Source: Prorocentrum cordatum (lineage: Eukaryota; Sar; Dinophyceae; Prorocentrales; Prorocentraceae). From it: a stretch of DNA of 64,000 nucleotides. Positions 28,527 through 39,185 of the stretch are shown piece after piece (position 1 is the stretch's first letter; each line of letters starts with the position of its first letter). A program made the position numbers and the translations under genes. Below the pieces are notes generated by a model that was not told where the DNA came from, ran no database searches, and was given only the letters and a program-made list of their open reading frames with translations. Where the stretch lies: assembly GCA_963575745.1 (NCBI GenBank), contig CAUYUJ010022559.1, positions 221,699 to 285,698 on the forward strand, in the 5' to 3' direction.

Positions 28527-30600
28527 GGAAGGAGGGAGGACGACGACGACGACGACGACGCAAGAGCGCGCGCGCACAATTTTGTTGAAAACCCTTGTTG
28601 CGAAACCTTGTGTTTTTGTAGGTTTTTTGGACGCACGATGTCGACATTCTTCCGAAACCGAAGGTTTTTGAAGGATTTCGGCATACGCCCGCGACGACGC
28701 GCGCGTCGGCACTTCGTCGCATTTTTTGCAGAGGATTCTCGCGACGGCACACGCGCAAGAGCGTTCGACAGATTTCGACATGCGCGCGCGCGAAGCCCGT
28801 TTGGTAGCATGTTGTGAAAATCTTGGAAAACCTATGGTTTTCTTAAGGTTTCGCAAGAGCTCGCGCGCATTTTTTTTACAAAAAAAAGTGTTGCGAAACC
28901 ATGTGTTTTTATATGTTTTTTGGAAATTCAATTTTGAAATCTTTCCGGAACCGAAGGTTTTTTTTGTGTTTTTAAGAATTTCGGCATGCGCGCGCGACGA
29001 CGCGCGCGTGCGCACTTCGTCCTATTTGTTGCAAGGGATTCGTGAAAAAGTGATACGTTAGAACGAAACATGTCACCGCATAGTTTTTTTACAAGGGAAC
29101 CGCAGGGGGGGGGATACCGGCTTGGCTGGGATGGTATGAATTCATATTTAGGATGGACATGTGGTCAGAATCGTATGTAATTTACAGCACGCGCGGGGGG
29201 GGCGATAACTCCGGGGGTGGGGGGTAGACTCTATTAGACTTTTAGAAAGGAGAATCTATGTGGTGCAGATCACTTGCCGAACTTGAAGTTGTCAACTCCA
29301 CTGCTCGCGCAATCATCCCACCCACCCACTCGCAACTTGGCTTGCAAAACCCGTATGGAAGCGATTGCGATGAGTGCTTGGTGTTTCGCTGGTGCATCTC
29401 TGCGGCCGCGCTGGCCCGCGCATGCTCGCGCGCGCAGCGGCCAGCTAGTTTGGCGCGACCGACACGAACGCGGTGGCGCTGACCGTTCGGCACATCCCAG
29501 GGGGCATTCCAGTGCGAGTCGACGACTTGGGCGGGCGCGGTATCATGGTAACGCCGATTTCGGTAGACACGAAGATGATAGAAGCGATGCTCGCGACAAT
29601 GCTGACAGCGACGACGGGGCAGCCAGTAACGGCGCCGATGCTGATCTTGCCGACGACGATGACGGCGTCTTCGCGTCGGTGATGAAGGTTTTGGAAAGAA
29701 TTCGACATGCGCGCGCGGCAGACGCGCGAGAGTGGCCCGCATGGTATTATTTGACACGGATCGTGCCACCCCAGCACGCGCGCAAAAACGTTCGAGCGAT
29801 TTCAACAAAATACGCGCGCGCGAAGCCCATTTGGCAGAATGTTGTGGAAATGTTGAAAAGCCGATGGTTGTCTTCAGAATTCGCAGGATTGCGTTTTTTT
29901 TTTGTTTTGAAAACCCGTGTTGCAAAACCTTGTGTGTTTTGGTGATACTTGTTTTTTTGACACTCGATTTTGAAATCCCTCCGAAACCTAAGGCTTTTCA
30001 AGGATCCCGGCATGCACGCGCGACGACGCGCTCGTGCGCAGTTCGTCCCAGCTGTTGCAACGGATTCTTGAAACTTTATACACTTTGATAAACGAGTGCG
30101 CGCGCATAGTTTTTTTGCGAGGGCACCGTGGGGGGGCCGATACCGGCTTGGCTGGGATCGTATGAGTTCACACGTAGGATGGACATTGGGTCAGAGTTAT
30201 CTGTGTTTGCACAGGTTCCCGTGGAATCGACAAGCCGGGGGGGAGGGGGGTAAAACCAATGTTTTAAGAAAGGAGGGCATACGCTGTGCAATCGACGTGG
30301 TGCAATCCATATTGTGTTATTTACGTGGTGCAATCTGTGTGGTATAATCTTTACGAGCGGCGAACAGGCGGCGACGGGGCGGCGATTGCGCATAGCCGCC
30401 AGACCGATCCTCAACTCCAGACGACGGGCGGCGACGGGGCGGCGACGGGGCGGCCACATAGCCGCCAGACCACCACGCCGGCCGAGACGACGGGTGACGA
30501 CGAGGCGGCGACGGCGACGGGGCGGCGACGGCGGCCACATAGCCGCCACAGCGGCACACTAGCCCAGGTCGCGAGAAAACAGTTAAGGCTCCTAGGTGCA
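27640..30600 (-). repeat. Composite repeat block B (inverted copy)
   Basis: Carries the modules of 10060-14330 on the opposite strand. Read from 30600 downwards: GCCGCC-rich leader (30600-30360), 'aaaaccaatg..' and 'gctgggatcgtatgag' segment (30350-30110), 'gcatgc.cgcgacgacgcgc' segments (30060-29690, 29060-28560), GTC-type segments (29690-29500, 28560-27895) and TTGCACCACATA-type motifs (27780-27560). It is shorter because one middle module set present at 11600-12980 is absent. Divergence is considerable but the order is kept. Confidence 0.65.
27895..28560. repeat. Long (GAC)n-type tract
   Basis: About 665 bp of imperfect GAC/GACGACGAC with embedded 'gagggaggaa' and 'aatagga' units spaced about 100-130 bp apart. 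Inverted relative of 13640-14190. Confidence 0.9.
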
Positions 30601-30859
30601 AGCGCTGTTTGGGGAATGCGGGCGCTTGCTGGCCGTACCGCTCGGGAAACGATGTACAACGAGACGGCTGTACTAGATCTTCGGGTCGGAGGCGCGCCTC
30701 CGAGGAGGACGCATAAAACTAGTATGTCCTTGTGTGCCCCGTGCAGCACGGTGAAGCCATAGAGCTCTCGAGCTATGACTGCGCACTCGGTTCACCCTCC
30801 GCGGCTCCAGAGCCATGCGGGGCCTTCCATAGACGGCCTCGCCTTCGGCGCCCCTCGCC

Positions 30860-31326
30860 CTCCGCGGAAGCCGACGAAGGCAAAGCCGCGGCTGCTGCGC
30901 CGGTGAACGCCGGCGGGAAGGCCGGCGGCATGCGGCGGAAGCAAAAGTCGAGTCGAGACGCCGGCAGAGGGGCCGCGCAAACGCGTGGACGCTAGGGGCG
31001 GAGGTCCCAGCGCCGACACGAGAAATCCTCGTGGACCTCCGAAAGTGTATGTCTGTGCAGTTTTTTTTTCCAGCAGTGTTGACGTCTCGCTACAGCCATC
31101 GTGCTACCATGAGGAGAGCTGGAGAAGGAACGCAGGGGCCTTCCTGGCCACGGCGAGCCTGGGCTTCGAATAGGTTCCCCGACCTATAGACCTGAGGCAC
31201 GGCCCGAAGTGGCCCCTCTTCCGGCGTCTCGACTCGGCTTCTGCTTCCGCCACATGCCGCCGGCCTTCCCGCCGGCGTTCACCGGCGCAGCAGCCGCGGC
31301 TTTGCCTTCCCCGGCTTCCGCAGAGG
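30860..31326. repeat. Inverted duplication with ~114-bp arms
   Basis: The arm at 30862-30975 is repeated inverted at 31211-31325 with about 95% identity ('gctgctgcgccggtgaacgc' is in both). The ~235-bp spacer contains half of a family E foldback (about 31003-31060) and a run of T. Both arms contain the same open frame (GKAAAAAPVNAGGKAGGM), on opposite strands. Such high identity points to a recent event or to gene conversion. Whether the frame is coding is not decided; it has no recognisable domain. Confidence 0.75.
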
Positions 31327-31356
31327 GGTCCGGAGTTTCCACAGCCCTCCATTTGC

Positions 31357-31378
31357 GCACACACACACACACACAAAT
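31357..31378. repeat. (CA)n microsatellite
   Basis: CACACA dinucleotide repeat of about nine units. Confidence 0.9.
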
Positions 31379-31399
31379 TGTTCCACGTTGCGGGGAAGC

Positions 31400-32235
31400 C
31401 GTCGGCGGCCATCGGCGGCCTTCGGCGGCTCTCTCAGCGGCTACTTATCAGAGGCCTTGTCGGCAGCGCGCGACGCTCCACTTCCTTTGAGGAGGCGGCC
31501 ATGTCGAAAGACTTCTCAGATTCGATGCTATACCCCCCCGCCCCAGCGACGAAACTAGCATCTGTTAGATTTGCTGTTTTCGTCGTCTGGAGTCTGGCTT
31601 CGGGCCCAGGGGGGGATTTCCAGCGGATGTTGTCGAAGGACTTTCAGAGGGGAACAGCAGAGAAGCACATATTGTCTTTGCCCGTGCTCTCGCTGTCTGG
31701 ATGCCGAGGCGCGATCCCACGGATGCGCGATCCCATATGCGTACGTTCCCCGCACGGGCCATTCGCCCACTGTCGCCCCGTATCCACGTGGTGGGGGCCG
31801 AGGGGTCCAGGCCGCAAGGCCGTGGATCTGTTTCCCGCCCTCGAGTGCTCCCCCGGGGTGCAGCCCGTATGCTGCAGGCAGGACTCAGCGGCACCCCAAC
31901 GGGTGTTCGCTAAGCGGCATTTTCTGGAGATTTGCCGAAAGTTGCTATTGTCGGGCCTCTTTCTGGCCTTGCGGCGTTGCCCACATCGGGGAGGGTTGGG
32001 TTCAGGAGGGGCCCGGGTTCTCGGGCCGCTCCGCAGATCAGGGTCGCGGAACTTGGTCGTGGCCGATGCTCGCCGTTGTCAGGGGCGCCCCGTCGTTCCT
32101 TGTTCGGCGCCCCTCGCGGTAACGCGTTGGCCGTGTGCGGTGGGCGCCTGCCCAGACTGCGGGAGCAGCTGGGCCGAAGAGTTCAGATGTCCGGGCCCAC
32201 GCCGCACTGCTTGGTGGAAGGCCCGGGTCCTCCTC
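31400..32235. other. Intergenic, no gene recognised
   Basis: Long GC-driven frames only. 31690-31800 has 'cccacggatgcgcgatcccatatgcgtacgttcc' and 'cgtatccacgtgg', distantly like family M (18870-19010, 47340-47520). Confidence 0.4.
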
Positions 32236-32239
32236 CTGC

Positions 32240-33232
32240 CCGCTGATCTTCCCTCCTTCTCCATTTCCTCCCGCCTGCCCGGCCCTGCTCCTCGTCCTCT
32301 TCTCTGCTCCTCCCTCTCGTGCCCTTCTCCTCCCTCCTCGTCGGGCCCCCCTTCCTCCTGCCCCCCCTCTGCCTCGACCTCTTTGCTCCTCCAGTTTTGT
32401 TGTCTTCCTCTCCTCTCCTCTGCCCTCCTCCTTCCCCCTCTCATCTTCTCCTTCCTTCTCCTCCCTCCTCCTCCTCCTCTTCCTCCTCCTCCTCCTTTTT
32501 CTCCTCCTCCTCCTCCTTTTTTTCTCCTCCTCCCTCCTCCTCCTCCTCCTCCTCCTCCTCCTCCTCCTCCTCCTCCTCCCTCCCACCCCTGCTCCTCCCT
32601 CTCGCCTCCGCCTCCTCCCTCCTCCTCCCTCCTCCCCTTCCCGTCCTCCTGCCTTGTCCTTCCTCTCCCTCCTACCTCCTCCGCAACCCCCCCCGCTGTC
32701 CGCCTGCCCCTCCCGCCTTCCCTTCCTCCGCCGCCTGCCCGCCTCCTCCTCCGCCTCTCTGGCGCCTCCCCGTCTGTGTCCCCCCCCCCCCCCCCCAAAT
32801 GGATCCCGCGCTCCAGCTCCAGACCCTCTCGCGTCGTGAAAACTGGGAGGAGGAAGTGGAGGAGGAGGAGGAGGAGGAGGAGGAGGAGGAGGAAGAATAG
32901 GGGGGGAGGGGGATGAGGAGGAGAAGGAGTGGAGGGGGAAGAGGAGGAGGGGGAGGAGGGAAGGGAGGAGGATGAAAGGAAGGAGGAGGAGGAGGAAGAG
33001 GAGGAAGAGAAGAAGGAGGAGGAGGAGGAGGAGAAGGAGGGAATGGGGACGAGGAAGAGGGGGAGGAGGGGAGGGAGGAGGAGGAGAGGAAGGAGGATGA
33101 GGAGGAGGAGGAGGAGGAAGAGGAAGACGAAGAAGAAGAAGAAGGAGGAAACTAATACTAAGAAGAAGAAGAGAAGGATGAGGAGGAGTAGAAGGAGGAG
33201 GATGAGGAGGGGGAGGAGGAGGAGCAGGAGGA
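32240..33232. repeat. Pyrimidine (TCC)n tract then purine (GGA)n tract
   Basis: 32240-32820 is C/T-rich, purest at 32460-32580. 32846-33232 is G/A-rich. Between them, at 32820-32838, lies one terminus of family A (CTCTCGCGTCGTGAAAAC), so a family A element appears to sit or to have broken at the strand-composition switch. The 400-500 codon frames on both strands here (poly-Leu/Pro/Ser, poly-Glu/Arg) are not genes. Confidence 0.9.
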
Positions 33233-33359
33233 TCGTCAAACAACTACCCGTGTGATGAAGGAACGTTACCTGGGGAGTCGGCCGGGTCCTGCGGGGGTCG
33301 AGCAAGGCCAAACGGCGGGGGGCGTTCGAGCGGCCCTCCCGCGGCACCATCCGCGGAGG

Positions 33360-34160
33360 CCCGTCTCCTCCTCTTGCTCCTCCTCCTTCCCCTCCTCCAC
33401 ATCCCCCTGCTCTTCCTCCTCCTACTCATCCTACTCCACGTCCTTTCCTTTTCCTTCTAAATAACTCATCCCTGTCGCACCCCGAGGCCAGTCGGAAAGG
33501 TGGGCCTGGCGTTTCGCCTGAGACTTCTTTACCATGCATGAGCCTGAAGTCGAACAACTGGCCGCAATTTCACTGAGGGGGGCGGGCCGGTTCCCGAATG
33601 TTGCTCTCGCCTTAGCACCGCGCACATTCGTTCCTACACTTTGCAAGAGTTAAATGGATTGACGGCGGGTGGTTTTCAATGTGTGGTTCTCGCTCTCGAG
33701 CCGCGCGCATTCTGTTTAGAAATTCGCAAGAGTCGCTGCGTCTTCCAAATGTAGTTCTCGCCTCAGCGCCGCGCACATTCGTGTTAATTTGCGTCAAGAT
33801 TTCACACGGTTGCCCCCCAACGGGGCACTTCCCTCAGTGGAAGTTAACCCTTGTAGGGGCCTATGAAGAGGGAGCTTTGGCAGGGTGTATTCCAACATCG
33901 TTGATGAGGCTTGGGTTTGCATTGGTCCTCCTCCTCCCTCTCCTGCTCCTCCTCGTCCTCCTCCTCCTCCTCCTCCTCCTCCTCGTCCTCCTCCTGATCT
34001 TCCTCGTCCTCCTTCTCCTCCTCCTCCTCCTCCTCCTCCTCCTCCTCCTCCTCCTCCTCGTCCTCGTCCTCCTCCTCCTCCTCCTCCTCCTCCTTCTCCT
34101 CCTCCTCCTCCTCCTCCTCGTCCTCCTCCTCTTCCTTCTTCTCCTCCTCCTCCTCTCGCG
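33360..34160 (+). repeat. Composite unit I, short copy
   Basis: Order: TCC-rich tract (33360-33460); left flank 'aaataactcatccctgtcgcaccccgagg..cgtttcgcctgagacttctt' (33460-33540); about three to four satellite units of ~80 bp with 'gccgcgcacattcg' and 'ttcgcaagagt' landmarks (33560-33840); right flank 'gagggagctttggcagggtgtattccaacatcgttgatgaggcttggg' (33866-33912); long (TCC)n tract (33930-34155). The same order occurs inverted, with many more satellite units, at 48560-50500. Confidence 0.75.
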
Positions 34161-34253
34161 CGCCCGCGCCCGTGGAAGGCGAAGCCGCGGTCCGCGGATC
34201 GGGTCCGACGAGACCTGTACATGCGGTTCTCCCGGGCCCCAGCAAGACGGCAG

Positions 34254-34860
34254 TGCGCCTCAGAGCGGTCGGAGGATCGCGCCGATTCGGCTCGATGCGG
34301 CTCCACCCCGCGCACGTTTTCTTCCATCTCTAAGCCGCTGGTGCATCGGCGATGCAGCGCTCGTCTCAGACCCCACCTGCTGTGGCCCAGGTCGGGCGGC
34401 CTCTGGATCTGCCGATGCTGCACCCTTGGCTCGTTCTCGCCCTCCCTCGCAGAGCAGAGAGAGGCACAGGCACACAAACTTTCCAGGGTCCGCGCGGACC
34501 TCTTCTCGCCTCGGCACTGCCCCCCCCCCCCCCCCGGTGCGGCGCCTCCGGCGAGAGGCCCCCGGCGCGGGTCGCGCGCCGGGAAGGGGACCCAGCGCCG
34601 ACCCAAGACTCCGCGCGGGCCTCCGAAAGCTGTGAGGACCGAGATGCCTGCCGGTGCGGGCCCCTCTGTGCTCCCTCCTCCCAGCCCTCGGGTCGGTGGC
34701 AACGTGAAGGGAGGCGGCTCGGGGGGGGGAACGCATCGACCCCCAATCGCGGGGGCGTCATAGCCCACCCCGCCCAGGGTCGCTATCGGGCGCGCCTATC
34801 CTCGATCTGTCGGCGATGCATCGCCGATGGATTCCAGGTCGATGCTTCCCCCCCTGAGCC
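34254..34860. mobile_element. Family E foldback between family L fragments
   Basis: 34254-34320 ('cggtcggaggatcgcgccgattcgg') and 34790-34850 ('atctgtcggcgatgcatcgccgatgga') resemble outer and inner parts of foldback L (6717-6968). Between them, 34470-34650 is a family E foldback: 'acaaactttccagggtccgcgcggacc' left, 'gactccgcgcgggcctccgaaagc' right, with 'acccagcgccgac' inside. A poly-C run lies at 34520-34534. Confidence 0.5.
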
Positions 34861-35026
34861 GGTCCCTCCCCCGACGTTTTCCCCTAGTCTTCCTCCGTGA
34901 ACTTCTGCTAGTCTCGGATGCTGGAGGTATCTCCCAGAAATTTCGACGCCACTCCCAGAGGCTGCGGAGTCTACCTGGAGGAGGCTCTGAAGCCACCTTC
35001 AAGCAGTGGCGAAGCGTCCCAGCTCG

Positions 35027-35203
35027 CCTATAGGCCTACCAATGCATGTTCTAAGAACCTTCTGTGGTTTCAAAGACATGTTCTTACAAGATGTCTGGCT
35101 GGGACTGCCTTGGTCTAACACATCGGGTTGATGTTCTAAGAACATTGTTTTTGTTATTCGAACATTTTTGGGTTCTGAGACTATTTCGTGGTAGGCCTAT
35201 AGA
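35027..35203. mobile_element. MITE-like element with CCTATAGGCCTACCA ends
   Basis: Left end CCTATAGGCCTACC (35027-35040) and right end GTGGTAGGCCTATAG (35188-35202) are inverted repeats. Next to them, 'atgttctaagaac' (35046) and 'gttctaagaacattg' (35133) are palindromic. The element is AT-richer than its flanks and 176 bp long. No target duplication is evident and no second copy was noticed. Confidence 0.6.
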
Positions 35204-35700
35204 AATGCCGGGACGGCCGGTCCCTGCTCAATACCTGGTACGTCCACGGCTCCCCCGAGATCTTGAAGGGCCCCGCAAATGCTTTGAGCAACCTCACGGA
35301 CGGCAGCGTCACCCCCCGCTGGATCCAAAGATAGCAATCGGATCGGAGGGAAAACTCGATCGGAGAGAATCGGATCCGCGCGCATCGGATGTCACCGGAA
35401 TCGAATTCCGCCGTTCCTTCGGGCCCGAACAAGAGTCGAATCCCGCGCACCTGAATCGGAATCGAAATCGAATGCGTTGCAAAAGGGGGCAGGGTGAGAC
35501 AAGTTCGGAGGATGGACGAAGCAAACGGCCAGCCAGGACGATGGTCATGCATCCGCGCCAAGGGCGGCCCACGGGGAGTGCCGAGGACGGTTTCAAGAAG
35601 GTATCTTCCGATTCCCTGCGAAGCCAGATTCCGAAGCTCAAGCTCAAAATCGAATGCAGAGATAAGAAAGGGGCAATTATCCAGACAAATTGAAACGGGG
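35204..35700. other. Intergenic; GAATCGGAATCGAAATCG-rich part
   Basis: 35335-35485 has many 'aatcgga', 'gaatcg' and 'gatcgga' motifs in irregular order. The rest has no feature. Minus-strand frames here have no domain. Confidence 0.4.
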
Positions 35701-36905
35701 TCAGCGCACTGGGCGCAAGAGCGTAATGAGGACAACATGCCAATGAACTATTGAAGCGCGCCGTTCGTCAGAAATGCCAGTCCTGTGCCGCTAAGGCCCA
35801 GGAGGGTCACAAGATTGGTCCCAGCAGAGATGCAGAGTACCGAAAACAAGTGGCCAAAGCAGCAGGACAGTAGCTTGGCTTCCACGCCGAAGCTATGCAG
35901 CCACCAGTACACGAAACCAGCGAACAACATCAATATAAAGTCGAAGCATCGATGCCAAGAACAACAAAAACACATAACGCAAAACAGCGCAGCGAAACGC
36001 ACAAAGTGCGAACACATAAGCCAGCCTGGCTTTCATAAAAAAAGGCCGCACCTATGCTGCCCGCGGTACACGAAGTCAGCCAGCCCTAAGACGGGCTAAA
36101 ACAAGAGCCAGAACATTTGTTCAAGGTGGTTCCGATGGTGTTTCTGATCACTCGCACGCGAAGTTTGGAATCCTGTGGTGACCTCTGTGCGGGGAGGGAC
36201 CCCCCAAAAAAACACGTGTGCTCGGAGGTCCTGGGAGGACCAGAAGACGGGCTGACCAAGAGATATCAAACGGAGGGGGAGCAAAGCCAAAGCAGCACAG
36301 CGAAGAGTGCGCTGTGGAGCATAACGCCATTTGGCTAAACAGACCAACCAAGCATGGCTTTCACAGTGAAACATGCAGTACGATCGAATTGCCACGAAAA
36401 CAACAAATGCAATCAAAACACACACTCGTTTTGGTGAGGGTCTTTGACACTTTGGGATCCACATCTCCTCTGAATCTCCTGGAACCTGTCTCGGCGACCT
36501 TAAGCTCAAGCTCAAATACGGATGCGAGCCAGCTGCAATGTAAACAATTGCAGTTCAAAGCGCAATGTCAACAACTAAAGCGCAAAGCCACTTGAACGAA
36601 ATGCGAATGAGAAACTGACATGCAAACGAACAGTAATGTATACGAACATGTATGTCTGACCGCTGTCGGTGACGCTCTGGGCCCCATGCTATCCTTGAAT
36701 ATCCTCAAACCTGTCCCAGCGACTTCACGCTCAAGCTGGCACAAACAAACAGCTTATCAGCAATGCAAGAAGTACTGTATGTCTCAGCACCGTCGTCAAC
36801 GCTCTGGGCTCCACGCTCTCCCGGAATCTCCTCAAACTTGTCCTGGCGGCATTCAGCTCATGCTCGGACGAGAACGCGACATCAGACGCTTCCCTCGTGA
36901 TGTTA
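35700..36905. other. Lower-GC island with local repeats
   Basis: About 1.2 kb visibly richer in A than the rest of the window. Two stretches resemble each other (35985-36040 and 36300-36365: 'cacataagccagcctggctttca' and 'aacagaccaaccaagcatggctttcaca'). Three units at about 36446, 36668 and 36791 share 'ctctgggccccatgctatcc..gaatatcctcaaacctgtcccagcgac..agctcaagct'. A minus-strand frame at 35748-36017 (89 codons) is strongly hydrophobic, with several Cys and Trp, and could encode a membrane segment. It lacks a recognisable family, so it is not called as a gene. Confidence 0.45.
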
Positions 36906-37530
36906 AGATAAGCGTGTGTGCTTGAAACTTGGCGCCCCGCCGTGCGCCACACCGCTACGGGCTCTACATGATGCTGGTGCTGCTGATCCACTGTCTGCGG
37001 GCATCTCAGGGAGCCGTCCCTGGTGGAAGGCCCCAGAGTCTAGGGCCAGTTTCCCTCAGGACCCGTGCCCTCCATGCCAAGTCCCTTCGGCCCCCATGCT
37101 GACGTTCTCGTTGTTCGTGCTGCTATTCCTCTCCCTCCTTCCTCGCCCCCCCAGCACCCTCGGCCACTCCAGCGCCTGCTCCGCTTGCTCCAGCTCCCCC
37201 CTGCTCCAGGTATTCCCTTTTCTCTTTCCCATCCCTCAAAACCGCAGTGCCCCCCACCAATTCCGACGTGTTCAGACGCGCGCTCCGACGACGACTTCTA
37301 GGCGGACCCAGCCGTATCGAGGGGTCCACAGAGGCAGACAAGATTTCCCCCCTGAATCCTCTTTTTCTCCACCTCCACCCATCTCGTCCTCCTTCTCCCC
37401 CCTCCTCCCCCCTCCTCTCCCTTCAGGTCCTCCTCCTCGTCCTCCTCCTCCTCCTCCTCCTCCTCCTCCTCACTCCTCCTCTCCTCCCCTCCCCCCTTCT
37501 TCGCCCTCGTCCTCCCTCCTGGCCTTGTGA
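36906..37530. repeat. Pyrimidine-rich region with (TCC)n
   Basis: 37090-37530 is C/T-rich with a clean (CCT)n core at 37425-37490, followed by a short (GAC)n at 37527-37550. No gene. Confidence 0.7.
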
Positions 37531-38715
37531 CGACGACGACGACGACGACGCTTGGGACGGCGACGCTCCCTCTCAGGCTCGGCGCCGCCTCGCCGATGCA
37601 CTCGCCGCAGCTGCGGCACATGTCCCCCGCGTCCCCGCCGAAGAGGAGCGCAGGCTCATCGCTCGCCCTTCGCGCCCGCCGGCCGCGCGCGGGCCGCCCG
37701 TCGCCCCTCGACCCCGCCGCGCGTGGGCTCGATGCGCTCCGCTCCGTCGGGCCTCTCGGGGCCCCGCTTCCGGCCCTGGGCGCCGCCAGTCGACTGCACG
37801 CAGGAGTGGCCCTTCGCCGGAGTGACTTCTGGGTGCGGGCTCGCCTCGGCCCCCTTCGGAGGCCGAGCGCGAGGCGATGGCAGCGGCCTGCGCGCTCGGG
37901 TTGGGACCCCCCGCCCGCTGCGCCCCCCGGAAGTCGCCCGCCAGAGGCCACCCCTGCCCGGGGTCGCTCTTTGCGCTTCGCCGGGTCAGAGATCGATGCC
38001 GGAGGACCTCGGACGCTGCGATCGCAAGTTGTGCCGCCGCCACCGTCATGGGCGGCCTGGGAGCGTCGCCGCGGCCGTCGCCGCCGCCGCGGTGGGGCGT
38101 CTCGGGCGTTCGGGGCAGGCCTCCTTGCTGGAACCCTCCCAGGGGCCTCCGCGTTCGAGGGCGGCTGCGAGGGCGAGCCCGAGCCCGAGCTGACCGTCGA
38201 GGTGTACTGACGGTTCCGCGCGCCGCTGCGCGCCTCTTGAGCCGTGGTGTTGGAGGGCAGTTGCAAGACGCTCCTGAGCTTTTTTGGTTCCTATGGATCG
38301 ATTTGGGAAGCTCACCCCTGTTGAGCGACTCCCTGGGGAAGGGTCCCATTCTTAATCCTGAGATGCTTGTTCTATAGACAAGCGTTCTCTTTGGGACGTC
38401 CCATTCTGGGGAGCAGGGGTGGTTCAGAAGCACACCCTCGCTGTCCTCTGAGGGCGCTCAAGTAGTCCCTCTTGGACCGTGGGGTCGAGGTTCACTGGCC
38501 TTCTCTTCTCGCTACCAGTATGAAAACAACACGGGCGGACTGGTTTCGCCAATGTTCCGCCCTGGATGCCCCGATCAGGCCCATGGGGTCGTCAACAACG
38601 ACTCGGGACAAACAGCTGAACCCAGGGTCAGGGGCGGGACTGCCGTGGGCCCCGCGCTGCGGAGAAGAGCGCAGACACGTCAGACGTCGGGACCCTCCTT
38701 GTTTGGCGTCTTTGG
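37531..38715. other. Very GC-rich intergenic DNA
   Basis: Overlapping Ala/Arg/Pro frames on all strands, with no domain. Near 37806 there is a single end of family P ('gtggcccttcgccggagtgac'). At 38545-38650 a degraded family A core ('acaacgactcgggacaaacagctg'). Confidence 0.4.
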
Positions 38716-38880
38716 CCCCTCTCGGACGACGGCGACGAGGAGGAGGGGGAGGAGGAGGAGGAGGAGGAGGAGGAGGAGGAGGTGGAGAAGGAGGAGGAGG
38801 AGGAGGACGACGACGACGAAGACGACGACGACGAAGACGACGACGAGGAGGAGGAGGAGGAGGACGACGACGACGACGTC
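38716..38880. repeat. (GGA)n/(GAC)n microsatellites
   Basis: GGA tract (38735-38800) then 'gacgacgacgaa' units (38803-38880). Confidence 0.9.
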
Positions 38881-39185
38881 CATGGCTCTCGGACGCTCTG
38901 GCGCTCTCTGTCTTTCGGATCGGTGCAAAACGTGGGCGGCGCCTCGGGCGAAGCGGGCTCCGCCCGCGGGACGGGGCGACGTCTTGTTGGAAGAGGCCCG
39001 CCGCCGCCGCCGCCGCCAGGGCCGGCGCTCTGGAGAGGGCCTCGTCTTCGAGGGCCCCCAAGGGGTGGGCATTACTCGTCCTCTCGGCGCACGGCCGGGG
39101 GCAGTAACACGGGGACGGCTCCGCCATGGCGGGAGGCCGGCGGAGGGCGGCGGAAGTAAACGGTGCGCCCCAAATATCGATTGCG

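Noticed and set aside
32038-33350. Two minus-strand frames of over 400 codons
   Set aside because: Low-complexity Leu/Ser/Pro/Arg/Gly runs caused by the TCC/GGA tracts.
36320-36340. Dinoflagellate spliced-leader-like sequence (CCATTTGGCTAA)
   Set aside because: It lacks the conserved start and the ATTTTGGCTCAAG core of the spliced leader; the match is too short.
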